Position numbers and translations under genes: made by a program. Under the pieces are notes generated by a model. That model searched no databases. It saw only the letters and a program-made list of their open reading frames with translations, and was not told the origin of the DNA. 64,000 nt of DNA, from positions 186,001 to 250,000 of the forward strand of contig NZ_CP024047.1 in assembly GCF_003430825.1 (NCBI RefSeq). The letters are read 5' to 3'. This document shows, one piece after another, positions 25,440-34,218 of the stretch (its first letter is position 1; the number at the start of each line of letters is the position of its first letter). The stretch is from Natrarchaeobaculum sulfurireducens (GTDB lineage: Archaea > Halobacteriota > Halobacteria > Halobacteriales > Natrialbaceae).

Positions 25440-26420
25440 TCAGCCGAACCGGTCGAGGCCGGACTGTCGCCGTTGCTTGCCGACTGGGTCGGCGATCCAG
25501 GGACTCAGGCGGTCCCGTTCGGCTTCGAGGTCGACTGCTGGGCGCTCCACCGGTTCGTAGCCTGGACACGACGGGCCACACTCCGATTCCACGTCGACGA
25601 CGCGACCCGCCCACGCACAGTAGGGGAGCGTCGCGCCGCTCGAGGAGACGGGATCGCCGTTCGCACAGCCGGGGAAACCGTAGGTGCGCCAGCCCTTGCC
25701 GTAGGCCCGCTCGGCGATCCGTCGTCGTCGTCGGGCTTTCGCCTCGGCGTCGACCACGGCGACGTCGGTCCGGCCGGGTTCGTAGGCGAGCGGTTCGATC
25801 CCCGGCCGTTCGACGGGAAGTGAGACCGGTTCGCGGACGACCTCGAGTTCGCACACGTCGCCCGTCTCGTCGCGATGGACTCGCCAGACGCCCACTTCCT
25901 CGGGGATGCGGTTCAAATGCGCTCGCGTCACGTAGCTCTCAGTCGCGAGGACGGCCGCATCGACCAGCGCGAGGCTGACGTCAGTACGCAACTGCGCCTC
26001 GAGGTCACCTGGGCGACCGAGGTCGGGTTTGTTCTCGATGCCGACGATGCGGCCGTACCAGTCGGGGTAGCGAGCGACCTGTCGGACGTACTCGCGGCCC
26101 TTGAGGCGGTGGGACTCGAAGAAGCCGATCTCGAGCGCCCGCTCGGTCGCCCGGCGGGCACGGTCGGGGTGGCAGTCGAAGGCGTCTTTCCAGTAGCGGG
26201 CGCGGCCGGGCCCGACGGCAGACTCGATCGCGGCGTCGGGGATCGACTCGCTCGTGATGGCCGTCCGGTCGTCGAACCCGGGGCCAGGCTCGACACAGAC
26301 GACATCGAGAATGCGGCCTCCAGGATCGGCGACGCTGGCGCCGAGCTGGCGGGCGATGATCTCCTCACGAGCGCCCTCGAGGTGGGCACACAGCGCGAGT
26401 TCGAACGCGAACTCCGACAC
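25440..26420 (-). CDS. DUF5787 family protein, likely nuclease-like
   Basis: The 326-residue protein starts MSEFAFELALCAHLEG (GTG at 26420) and contains RYWKDAFDCHPDRARRATER, IVGIENKPDLGRPGDLEAQL, RTDVSLALVDAAVLATESYV and a Cys-rich C-terminal part (YGFPGCANGD...LPYCAWAGRVVDVESECGPSC). The IENKPDL and following acidic residues have the look of a PD-(D/E)XK core, which is inference. This family is widespread and single-copy in haloarchaea with unknown role. An upstream extension of the frame is basic and was rejected. Confidence 0.85.
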   Translation of the reverse strand: MSEFAFELALCAHLEGAREEIIARQLGASVADPGGRILDVVCVEPGPGFDDRTAITSESIPDAAIESAVGPGRARYWKDAFDCHPDRARRATERALEIGFFESHRLKGREYVRQVARYPDWYGRIVGIENKPDLGRPGDLEAQLRTDVSLALVDAAVLATESYVTRAHLNRIPEEVGVWRVHRDETGDVCELEVVREPVSLPVERPGIEPLAYEPGRTDVAVVDAEAKARRRRRIAERAYGKGWRTYGFPGCANGDPVSSSGATLPYCAWAGRVVDVESECGPSCPGYEPVERPAVDLEAERDRLSPWIADPVGKQRRQSGLDRFG

Positions 26421-26566
26421 GGTCTGATGGAGGGGAGATGGCGAAAAAAGCCGTCCGGTTACGGTGATTCGAGGCGAACACTTCGCCTTCAGTGTGGGGA
26501 GGGTGTCACCGCCTCGAGTGGCTCGCCTCGACGGAACGTCGTGTGTCGACTCCCTCGTTCGATCGG

Positions 26567-27262
26567 TCAGGAACGGAGCTGTTCGGTGAGCGATTCGAGA
26601 CGAGCTCGGAGCGGCCGACTCGCCCGAAATCGATCGCTTCCCCAGAGGACCGTTCCGGTGGTGTCGAGGGCGAGATACGGGTCGTCGTTGCGTCGAATCC
26701 CGACGTAGAGGTACTCGCCGTCGCCGTGAAATCCGAGCACTCGCGGTGTTCGGCGGGGAACCGTCTGCGCGGCTACTGCCCTGTTTGCCCCGACGTCGAA
26801 CAGGGTTACAGTCGACGCCGGCGGCCGTGTCGAGACGGCGACGAACGATCCGTCGGCACGGATCGCCGGGAGCCCAGTGGTCGCGTTGAACTGCCGCTCG
26901 AGGTGGATCTCTTCCCCGTCGAAGACCTCGAGGGAGCCACCGACGTCGGACGGTCCGGTCCCGGAGACGAGCGCTACGGTCCCATCGTTTGCGATCGCAC
27001 CATGAGTGGGTCGTGACACTGACCGCCAGTCGACGACTCGATCGTTTCGTATTCGGAACGCCCGGGATGTAGCTCGGTCTGCTCGTTGCCCAAACGCCAG
27101 TGTCCACTCTCCATCGGGCGAGGTGACCGTTCGACAGTGAAACTCGTCTCCGTCGATGGTCAGCGTCCGATCGGTCGGTTGTCCGGGAATCGTAGCCGGG
27201 TCGAACCCGGGCGGCTCGGTCGGACCGCGCCGGAGGAGTCGCTTCCGTAACACGGTCGACAC
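26567..27262 (-). CDS. cytosolic protein with beta-propeller-like repeats, unknown function
   Basis: The 231-residue protein shows repeating short strands such as TVTSPDGEWTLAFGQR, GAIANDGTVALVSGT, PAIRADGSFVAVSTR and VLGFHGDGEYLYVGIR. The DG turns at intervals of ~45-50 residues resemble WD40/YVTN-type propeller blades. It has no signal peptide. It is divergent from the phn operon, sharing a 216-base gap. The family is not recognised. Confidence 0.65.
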   Translation of the reverse strand: MSTVLRKRLLRRGPTEPPGFDPATIPGQPTDRTLTIDGDEFHCRTVTSPDGEWTLAFGQRADRATSRAFRIRNDRVVDWRSVSRPTHGAIANDGTVALVSGTGPSDVGGSLEVFDGEEIHLERQFNATTGLPAIRADGSFVAVSTRPPASTVTLFDVGANRAVAAQTVPRRTPRVLGFHGDGEYLYVGIRRNDDPYLALDTTGTVLWGSDRFRASRPLRARLESLTEQLRS

Positions 27263-27430
27263 TCATTTTCTGTGGATTTGAATACTGGGGTTTCAGTCGC
27301 TTTAGAGTCAATATTCCGCATAATTGGGACAGTGGCATACGATCAACTACGTTCTGGACAGTTCGGCTATGTGCATACCGTAGACACGGTAGCGTCACGA
27401 GTACGGTACGTGCGCTTAACTCTACAAACA

Positions 27431-27455
27431 TATAAGAAATATAATAGGTATTTAG
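27431..27455 (+). promoter_or_regulatory. promoter of the phn operon with AT-rich shared element
   Basis: CATATAAGAAATATAATAGG followed by TATTTAG ends 23 nt before the phnD ATG. The TATTTAG is in TATA-box position for a leaderless transcript. The same arrangement (CATATA, AAATATAA, GTATTTAG) occurs before ugpB at exactly the same distance, so a common regulator responding to phosphate is likely. Confidence 0.6.
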
Positions 27456-27478
27456 GGAGGCGTACGGACCAACTGGTG

Positions 27479-28676
27479 ATGACGAAACGACAGTCAGGCT
27501 TCAGTGGACGACCCTCGAGACGCGAATTCGTACTGGCAGGCGGTGCATTCGGGACGGCAGCCCTGGCAGGGTGTCTGAGTGACGAGGACGACGGGGGCCA
27601 GGCCGGAGCTGGCCTCGGTGGCGACAGCGGCGGTAGCAACGGCAACAACGGCGCCGAACCCGAAGACCCGATGCTCTCGTCGGATTTCGACCCAGAGAAT
27701 CCCGACTGGGAGAACACCAACTACCTCGGTGGGCTCATCTACGAGAACGACTACGTACGTGGGAGCGACTTCGACCTCGAGAACATGGGCGACCGCGGCA
27801 ATACCGAGGCCGTCTATGGCACCGAACCACCCGAGCGGCCGGATGACTCTTCGGAGTGGATTGATCCCGACCCAATCGTCTACGCGGAGCTCCCCCGCGA
27901 AGACAGCGAGTCGGCGTACCGCGATATTTTGGAGCCGATGATCGAAACGCTCGAGGAAGAAACCGGTCGAGACGTCGAGTTCCAGACGATCGACAGCTAC
28001 GCGGCGGTCGTCGAAGGGATGCGCTCCGAGCGAATTCACATCGCCAACTTCGCGACGGGTAACACCCCCCTTCGGCGTCAACATGGCCGGTATGGTTCCG
28101 ATGGCGATGGGCCTCGAAGCTGACGGGCAGTTCGGCTACCGCCTGATCGCGATCACTCGCGCCGACATGGACGAGATACAGAGCGTCGATGACTTCAACG
28201 ACTTCCGAGCGGCGCACACCGAGGAGTCCTCGAACTCCGGCCACCAGGCACCGGCAGCGCTGTTCGACGAACACTTCGGGCTCACCGTCGGTGAGAACTA
28301 CGATCCGGAGATGTCCGGCGGCCACGAACAGTCCGGTCGCGGGATCGCTTACGGCGACTACGACTGCGGCCCGATCTGCAGCACCTGTGTCGATCAGACC
28401 ATCGACGCGGTCGACGACATCAGCTGGGACTCTTTCAAGGTCGTCTGGGCAGCGGACCCGTTCCCGCCGGGACCGATCGGCTACCGGTACAACCTCCACG
28501 AGGAGATCATCGAGGGCGCTCGAGAGACCTGGCTCAACACCGACTGGTCGGGAACCTCTTACGGTGAAGAAGCGGGCTATCCGCAGTACGTCGAGGTCGA
28601 CTACGTAAACCACTGGCAGGACGTGATGATCAACCAGGAGTTCAACGAAGTCGAGTACGACGAAGAAAACCTGTAG
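27479..28676 (+). pseudogene. phnD: phosphate/phosphonate ABC transporter substrate-binding protein, frameshifted
   Basis: The gene starts with a Tat lipoprotein signal (RREFVLAGGAFGTAALAGC) and a Gly/Ser/Asn linker. It then encodes the PhnD fold: YAELPREDSESAYRDILEPM, FQTIDSYAAVVEGMRSERIH, FATGNTP. After a run of six C (28065-28070) the frame is lost and stops at 28123. The correct continuation (FGVNMAGMVPMAMGLEADGQ, then QAPAALFDEHFGLTVGENY) is in another frame to 28676. One C fewer restores a protein of about 398 residues. The intact downstream operon suggests a recent mutation, phase variation or a sequencing error. Confidence 0.8.
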
Positions 28677-28712
28677 CGCAGCCTGACAGCCGATTTAGCT
28701 ATTCCACCACCA

Positions 28713-29543
28713 ATGCTCGAAGTCACTGACCTACGGAAAGTGTACGCGACGGGAGACGAGGCGCTGCACGGCGTCTCGACGACCGTTGACGGAAACGAGA
28801 TCGTCGCCATGATCGGTCCAAGTGGGGCCGGGAAGTCGACGTTCATCCGCTGTATCAATCGGTTGACCGAACCAACCGAGGGCGAGATCAGACTCGACGG
28901 CACCGAACTGACCGCCCTCGACGCGGGAGAAATGAAAGCGGCGCGTCGAAACATCGGGATGGTGTTCCAAGAATACAACCTCGTCGAACGGCTCACCGTA
29001 ATGGAGAACGTCCTCTCGGGGCGGCTGGGCTACGTCTCGAACTGGGCCGCTTTGCGTCGAACGTTCCCTCAGAAGGACGTCGAAATGGCCTACGACGTCC
29101 TCGAGACGGTTGGGCTCGGCGGGATGGAGAACAAGCGGGCGGACGAACTTTCCGGCGGCCAGCGCCAGCGTGTCGGCATCGCCCGCGCCGTCGTTCAAGA
29201 GCCGACGATCTTACTCGCCGACGAACCGACCAGCAGTCTCGACCCGGAAACCTCCCACGCTGTGATGGAACTGCTCACGGAGATCGCAGCCAAACGTGAC
29301 ATTCCGATTCTGATCAACATCCACGAGGTCCACCTGGCCGTCGAATACGCCGATCGAATCCTCGGCCTACACGACGGTTCGCTCGTCTTCGACGGCCCGA
29401 CGACCGATCTCGACGACAACGCCAAAGACGTCATCTATCGCGGTGAAACAATTGCCGGTGACTCATCGCTCAGCGTCGTCTCCGAATCCGATACGGTGAC
29501 CGACGAGAGCGACCGCGAACAGTCAGCGGTTACGGGTGACTGA
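28713..29543 (+). CDS. phnC: phosphonate/phosphate ABC transporter ATP-binding protein
   Basis: The 276-residue ATPase has Walker [10 protein letters not shown] near residues 35-43, the signature [14 protein letters not shown], Walker [16 protein letters not shown] and the H-loop INIHEVHLA. The closest family is PhnC, which energises import of phosphonates or phosphite, often phosphate as well in archaea. The stop overlaps the region where phnE begins, so the four genes form one operon downstream of phnD. Confidence 0.92.
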   Translation: MLEVTDLRKVYATGDEALHGVSTTVDGNEIVAMIGPSGAGKSTFIRCINRLTEPTEGEIRLDGTELTALDAGEMKAARRNIGMVFQEYNLVERLTVMENVLSGRLGYVSNWAALRRTFPQKDVEMAYDVLETVGLGGMENKRADELSGGQRQRVGIARAVVQEPTILLADEPTSSLDPETSHAVMELLTEIAAKRDIPILINIHEVHLAVEYADRILGLHDGSLVFDGPTTDLDDNAKDVIYRGETIAGDSSLSVVSESDTVTDESDREQSAVTGD

Positions 29544-29544
29544 G

Positions 29545-30375
29545 ATGGCGACCGGAGAGGGACACTCGGAGCTTCCGTCGGATCGAACCTGGCAGCGACC
29601 GACCGCGTTCGGGAGCCACCGGATGAAGTGGGCGGTCTACGTCGGCGCGACGCTGTTCGTCCTGTGGTCACTCGTCTCCCTGCTATCGGGCGTTACCCTC
29701 GAGCGGGTGAGTATCGGCATGAACAACGGCGTCTTGCTCCTCGAGGCGATGGTGCCGCCGAACACCGCGAGCGAGAACGTCGATCGGGTCGTCGGCTATA
29801 TGGGAGAGACGATCGCGATGGCGTTCGTCGCGACGTTCACCGGCGTGTTGATCTCGCTGCCGATCGCGTTCGGCGCCGCAGAGAACATCGCGCCCCGACC
29901 GATTTATTACCTCAACCGGGGGATCATCAGCATCACGCGGGCGATCGACGAACTCATCATCGCCATCATCGCCGTCAAAGCTGTCGGCGTCGGCCCGTTA
30001 GCAGGCATTATTGCGATCAGCTATCTGACCATCGGCTTCTTCTCGAAGCTGTTCGCCGAAGACATCGAGGACATCGACATGGGGGCGAAAGAGGCCATCG
30101 ACGCCGCTGGCGCCTCGCGCTTCCAGACGCTCGTCTACGCCGTCGTCCCGCAGGTTGCCCCACGGTTCATCGGCCTCACAGTGTACCGCTGGGATATCAA
30201 CATCCGTTCGTCGACGATCATCGGAATCGTCGGCGCCGGCGGAATCGGGACCTTGCTGTTGCGGTCGTTCGAACGCTACGAGTACGATTTCGCCGCGCTG
30301 ATCTTGCTTTCGATCATCGCCGTCGTCCTCGCCGGCGAACTCTTCAGCGCCTACGTCCGACGGAGGGTCCAGTGA
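29545..30375 (+). CDS. phnE: phosphonate/phosphate ABC transporter permease
   Basis: The 276-residue protein has about six membrane helices, including MGETIAMAFVATFTGVLISL. The cytoplasmic coupling loop EAIDAAGASRFQTLVYAVVP is the EAA motif that contacts PhnC. The C-terminal RWDINIRSSTIIGIVGAGGI is characteristic of PhnE. The ATG at 29545 lies 1 nt past the phnC stop; a GTG 9 nt earlier is a possible alternative. It overlaps the next permease by one base (TGATG). Confidence 0.92.
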   Translation: MATGEGHSELPSDRTWQRPTAFGSHRMKWAVYVGATLFVLWSLVSLLSGVTLERVSIGMNNGVLLLEAMVPPNTASENVDRVVGYMGETIAMAFVATFTGVLISLPIAFGAAENIAPRPIYYLNRGIISITRAIDELIIAIIAVKAVGVGPLAGIIAISYLTIGFFSKLFAEDIEDIDMGAKEAIDAAGASRFQTLVYAVVPQVAPRFIGLTVYRWDINIRSSTIIGIVGAGGIGTLLLRSFERYEYDFAALILLSIIAVVLAGELFSAYVRRRVQ

Positions 30376-31172
30376 TGGCCGCAGAACCCGGTCGTCACTG
30401 GCAACGTTTCGAACCGCGACAGCGCGTCAAACGGATCGCTGTCTTTCTCGTCGCGTTGGGGACGGTCGCCGTCTCGTGGCTCTACATGGGGCTCGACTTG
30501 CAGTACGTCTGGACGGCGCCGCAGGAACTGCTGGACCTCGCGGTCCGGATGTTTCCGCCTAATTGGGCGTATACGACCGAGATCGTGCTACCACTGATCG
30601 AGACGGTCCACATCGCTGTCGTTGGCACGATACTTGCTGTCGGCGCGTCGCTGCCGGTGGCCTTCCTCGCCGCCGAGAACACGACGCCGAACCGGGTGAC
30701 GTACGCGATCGGGAAACTGATTGTCACCGTCACACGGTCTGTCCACGTCATTATCTGGGCGCTCGTTTTCGTCGTCATGCTTGGCCCCGGTGCGTTTGCT
30801 GGCATGGTCGCGATCGCCGTCCGATCGATCGGCTTCGTCGCCAAATTGCTCGGCGAAGAGATCGAGGAGATCGAGTTCGATCAGGTCGAGGCGATCCGTG
30901 CGACCGGGGCCTCCTCGTTCCAGGTCCTGCTCTACAGCGTCATCCCTCAGATCAAGCCTGCACTGGTCGGCATCGGCGTCTATCGGTGGGACATCAACGT
31001 CCGCAGTGCGACGATTCTCGGCGCAGTTGGGGCCGGTGGGATCGGTGTCCAGCTGTTCAATGCCGTCGATGCCTTCCAGTGGTCGTCCGTCCTGATGATT
31101 CTCATCGCCATCCTCGGCATCGTCCTCCTGAGCGAAACGATCTCCGCGCGGGCTCGAGCGGTGGTTCGCTGA
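30375..31172 (+). CDS. phnE: second phosphonate/phosphate ABC transporter permease
   Basis: The 265-residue protein is a paralogue of the preceding PhnE: IETVHIAVVGTILAVGASLP, the EAA loop EAIRATGASSFQVLLYSVIP, and RWDINVRSATILGAVGAGGI. Two permeases in tandem indicate a heterodimeric channel, common in PhnCDEE systems. Start and stop overlap the previous gene as ATGA. It ends the importer part of the operon. Confidence 0.92.
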   Translation: MAAEPGRHWQRFEPRQRVKRIAVFLVALGTVAVSWLYMGLDLQYVWTAPQELLDLAVRMFPPNWAYTTEIVLPLIETVHIAVVGTILAVGASLPVAFLAAENTTPNRVTYAIGKLIVTVTRSVHVIIWALVFVVMLGPGAFAGMVAIAVRSIGFVAKLLGEEIEEIEFDQVEAIRATGASSFQVLLYSVIPQIKPALVGIGVYRWDINVRSATILGAVGAGGIGVQLFNAVDAFQWSSVLMILIAILGIVLLSETISARARAVVR

Positions 31173-31173
31173 C

Positions 31174-31534
31174 ATGAACTCCACCGACCGTCGACGGTCC
31201 CAACAGACGATCTATGTAGCACTCGGCTCCCTGCTCACGGTCGGCCTCGCCGGGTCGGTCTGTGGCGGCTCGAGCGATCGGACGAGACCGCTGGTCGCGG
31301 GCACCGATCCCGACGCAGATCCGCTCGAAACGGGCGGCGTCTACGACAAATTCTTGTTAGATGATGACCCATCCGTCCAGCAGGATTCACACGAACGGGA
31401 TGGCGCGGATACAGCGATTAGCCGGCTATCAGACAGCAACGACAACGAACTTACCAGCACCTCGAGCGCGACGAAATCGGAGTGTACGGCTGTCCGAACT
31501 GAACTACGAATTCGAACACCTGAGACTGAAACCT
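31174..31534 (+). other. possible small exported protein or decayed gene between phnE and the HAD gene
   Basis: Directly after the second phnE stop, an ATG opens a frame with MNSTDRRRSQQTIYVALGSL, a hydrophobic segment (LLTVGLAGSVCG) and an acidic stretch (TDPDADPLETGGVYDKFLLD). The frame has no stop before the downstream gene and turns Arg-rich inside it. A frameshifted relic or a short protein with a mis-called end are both possible. No family is recognised. Confidence 0.3.
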
Positions 31535-32239
31535 ATGACTACGAGACCAACTACGACGACCGAATCGATCATCGACGTTGCCGGAGACCACGCAGTGCTG
31601 TTCGACATGGATGGCGTCATCCTCCGGGGTTACGGTACCGATCCAGAGGTTCACAGCCGCGCACTTCACGACGCGGTCGTCGACCTCGAACTCGACGTCG
31701 AGTACGAAGCGTTGGCCGCACTCGAGACCTACGAGTACACCGACGAGTTCGCCGAGACGTGCATTCGACTCGGCATCGACCCGTCCGAATTCTACGCACT
31801 CCGCGAGCACTACAGCGCCCAGCGTTCGATCGAGCGCATTCAGGCCGGAAAACGCGAGCTATACCCTGACGTCACTGCTCTCGACACGCTCGTCGAGCAG
31901 TGTCCGACCGCGCTGGTGAGCAACAACTACGATCCGACGGTGTCGTTCGTCGTCGACCACTTCGACCTCCGGACGTTCTCGTACGTTCGCGGTCGCGACC
32001 TCGGGGTCGAAGGCTTCTGTCGGCGCAAACCCGACCCGTACTACCTGGAAGAGGCCATCGATACACTCGAAATCGACGGCGGCCTCTACGTTGGTGACCG
32101 CGAAACTGACCTCATTGCGGCCGAAAACGCCGGTTTACTTCCCGTCTTGCTCCGTCGTTCCCACAACGAAACACTCGAGCCACAGTTCGAGTCGTATCTG
32201 GAGATCGAATCGCTCCAGGAACTGCTCGAGTACGTCTGA
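31535..32239 (+). CDS. HAD-superfamily phosphatase linked to the phn importer
   Basis: The 234-residue protein has HAD motif I AVLFDMDGVILRG near residues 16-28, motif II LVSNNY, motif III Lys in GFCRRKPDPYYLEEAI, and motif IV YVGDRETDLIAAENAG. It belongs to the phosphoglycolate-phosphatase-like subgroup with a helical cap. Following the phn importer, it probably releases phosphate from an imported or derived organophosphate; the exact substrate is open. The start MTTRPTTTTESIID at 31535 is chosen on the beginning of conserved sequence. Confidence 0.85.
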   Translation: MTTRPTTTTESIIDVAGDHAVLFDMDGVILRGYGTDPEVHSRALHDAVVDLELDVEYEALAALETYEYTDEFAETCIRLGIDPSEFYALREHYSAQRSIERIQAGKRELYPDVTALDTLVEQCPTALVSNNYDPTVSFVVDHFDLRTFSYVRGRDLGVEGFCRRKPDPYYLEEAIDTLEIDGGLYVGDRETDLIAAENAGLLPVLLRRSHNETLEPQFESYLEIESLQELLEYV

Positions 32240-32384
32240 AAAGCCAGAACACCCCGTTTTCGATCCACAAACCCGACTTCGCTTTTGCCACTAGTCGCCG
32301 CTGTATCCCGCTCTGCGGTCAGTTCTGATGCGACACTACTGTCACAGCAGCTCTGCCAGGAACAACCAGCGGATGCAGTGACCG

Positions 32385-32528
32385 GTGATGAATCGAACGA
32401 ACTCCGACAACGTCCGTTCGCAGCGGACCTTCCTAACATCCACGTCGGTCGTTGTCCGGTACGAGAACCGTACCGACCGCTGTACCATCACTCCCAAATC
32501 CTGCATAGCCGGTGACCGATCGACGACC
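32385..32528 (+). pseudogene. truncated DUF7511-like gene
   Basis: From the ATG at 32385 the frame contains VVVRYENRTDRCTITPKSCI, then AGDRSTTY, which aligns with IVVRYQDGPDRCTITPKDCS and DAERLTTW of the intact DUF7511 gene at 39807-40031. Similarity ends at about 32528, exactly where the palindromic repeat begins, and the frame runs on into the repeat without related sequence. The relic has lost the C-terminal third. Confidence 0.6.
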
Positions 32529-32606
32529 TATAGTAACACCTGCACCGATGTGCACACCGATCGCCGATCCGTCTGGCGAGCAGGTGCGCACTGACGTGCA
32601 GTGGCT
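32527..32606. repeat. palindromic repeat element, copy 1 (inverted relative to copy 2)
   Basis: This stretch of 78-80 bases is about 91% identical to the reverse complement of 40129-40206 (seven differences in 78 positions). It is itself an imperfect palindrome: ACACCTGCACCGATGTGCAC at the left resembles the inverse of the right part GAGCAGGTGCGCACTGACGT. It begins where a DUF7511-like gene is broken off, suggesting insertion of a small non-coding mobile element. Confidence 0.8.
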
Positions 32607-32895
32607 ACGATATTCGTTCCAACCGGCGATCCTTGGGTCCGTTTTTGACCGATCGAGTGTTCACCGACCCCATCCTACAGAACGGATCATTCGTCGGCTC
32701 GTGCCGGCACCTGTCGTGGCTGATTCGGCCATCGAAGCTACGAGGGTGGTCGGTTGATTGGGAGCAGTACGGAGTCAACCAGTAACGTACATCGGCCACA
32801 TATACACGCAGTTTACCGGTGGCGGGAGACGGCCGGTATGCAACAACGCGTGCCGACCGACGATCGAACCACGCAGCGACCTGACGGGGGCACCT

Positions 32896-34029
32896 GTGTT
32901 TGAGGACCTCCTCGAGGCGCTGGTTCAGATCGATATGCTTCTCGCGTCGTTCGCCGGTGGCGCCTTCGGCGCGTCGATCGGTGCGCTGGCGGCGTTCGTC
33001 TTCACCGGACTGCTCGTGATCGCGGGTGAGGTCGCCGCGATCGTCCACCCGGACGCGGCGGTGATAACCGACGAGGTTGCGTTCGGACCGCCGTTTTCGC
33101 CGGCGATCAGCTTCGGGGGTGGCGCAGCGGCTGTGGCCTACGCTGTGCGCCGAGGGTACGTCGAGACGTCGTTCGACTACCACGCGGCCAAGGACGTCAC
33201 GTACGCGCTCGGGACGAAACCGGACGTCCTCGCCGTCGGCGGCGCGTTCGGAGTGCTCGGCTTCTGGCTCACGGAACTCTCCGTCACCGCTGGGATGCCG
33301 TACGACCCCATCGCGATGGGAGTCGTCGTCTCGGCGTTATTTCACCGGCTGGTCCTCGGCTACAGCGTGATCGGAACGGTCCGCGGCCGGGTTCTCGACA
33401 TGGGCCCCTACGATCGAGGGGAGCGCAGGGACTCGAGCAGACGAACGACCGACGGCGGACTGTCTCGGGTCGAATCTGCCGCGGATCGGAGCCGGTCCGA
33501 TTCGAGCCCGGCTGCAGACTCGAGCCGGTTCGTCGTCGAGCCGTGGCTTCCCCACCAGTATCGGTGGGGCCACGTCGGGGCGATCGGAGTCGTCGGCGGA
33601 CTGTTGGGGGCGTACATCGGTGTTGTCTCGGGTAGCGCGTTCCTCGCGTTCGGTATCAGCGCGGCGACGCTGGTCTTCGCCTGTTGTGGTGTCGAGCGTA
33701 TTCCGGTCACCCACCACATCACGTTTCCCGCGAGCACAGCCGCACTGGCTGCGGTGCTTGGACCGAACGCCGTCGCTGGCCCACCGGTTCCCTACAACGA
33801 GACGGCGCTACTGGCTGGCAGCCACTCACTCGAGGTCGCCCTGGTCGTCGGACTCGCGGTCGGCGTCGCCTGCGCTCTGTTCGGCGAACTCTTTCAGCGC
33901 GTGTTCTACGCACACGGAGACACCCACGTCGATCCGCCGGCAGCCGCCATCGTCTTCGGGACCCTGCTGATCGCCGTCGGGTACGCACTCGGCGTGTTCC
34001 CAACGACGGTCTGGATTCCGTTCTTCTAG
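32896..34029 (+). CDS. polytopic membrane protein of unknown function
   Basis: The protein of about 377 residues starts at a GTG (VFEDLLEALVQIDMLLASFA); the frame upstream lacks membrane character. It has two halves, each with glycine-rich hydrophobic helices (ASFAGGAFGASIGALAAFVF; GAIGVVGGLLGAYIGVVSGS), joined by a Ser/Arg/Asp-rich linker of about 35 residues. The repeated layout suggests internal duplication. Its location between the phn and ugp operons raises the possibility of a role in phosphate or metal transport, but no transporter signature was recognised. Confidence 0.65.
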   Translation: MFEDLLEALVQIDMLLASFAGGAFGASIGALAAFVFTGLLVIAGEVAAIVHPDAAVITDEVAFGPPFSPAISFGGGAAAVAYAVRRGYVETSFDYHAAKDVTYALGTKPDVLAVGGAFGVLGFWLTELSVTAGMPYDPIAMGVVVSALFHRLVLGYSVIGTVRGRVLDMGPYDRGERRDSSRRTTDGGLSRVESAADRSRSDSSPAADSSRFVVEPWLPHQYRWGHVGAIGVVGGLLGAYIGVVSGSAFLAFGISAATLVFACCGVERIPVTHHITFPASTAALAAVLGPNAVAGPPVPYNETALLAGSHSLEVALVVGLAVGVACALFGELFQRVFYAHGDTHVDPPAAAIVFGTLLIAVGYALGVFPTTVWIPFF

Positions 34030-34168
34030 GGTCTCGAGACAAGCTCTGCCCCTCGTTCGGGTCTGTCGAACGCTGGAGCCTAGATCGGATGTTTGGCCGC
34101 GTCCTGAATCGTGAGAAACGGTATCGAACTGAGACGAACGTAGCGGTCCGATCGTATTTTTGGCGGCA

Positions 34169-34195
34169 TATATCAAAAATATAAGTCGTATTTAG
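34169..34195 (+). promoter_or_regulatory. promoter of the ugp operon with AT-rich shared element
   Basis: CATATATCAAAAATATAAGT followed by CGTATTTAG ends 23 nt before the ugpB ATG. GTATTTAG occupies the TATA-box position. The layout copies that of the phn promoter (27431-27455) including the distance to the start codon. Confidence 0.6.
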
Positions 34196-34218
34196 TCTAG
34201 ACCGAGCCGTCTCATTCG

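Larger units (their letters stand above)
32240..32895. other. 656-base region with gene relic and palindromic repeat
   Basis: The gap contains a broken DUF7511-like frame (32385-32528), the first copy of the 78-80 bp palindromic repeat (32527-32606), and about 290 bases of undistinguished sequence before the next gene's GTG start. No intact gene was recognised. Confidence 0.6.

Noticed and set aside
27180-27220. Possible tRNA T-arm (GGGTCGAACCCGGG)
   Set aside because: No acceptor, D-arm or anticodon pairing could be formed around it, and it lies inside a coding frame.
26421-27431. Upstream extension of the DUF5787 frame to 663 codons
   Set aside because: The extension is basic and Ser/Arg-rich and overlaps the propeller-like gene; the GTG at 26420 starts the conserved domain.
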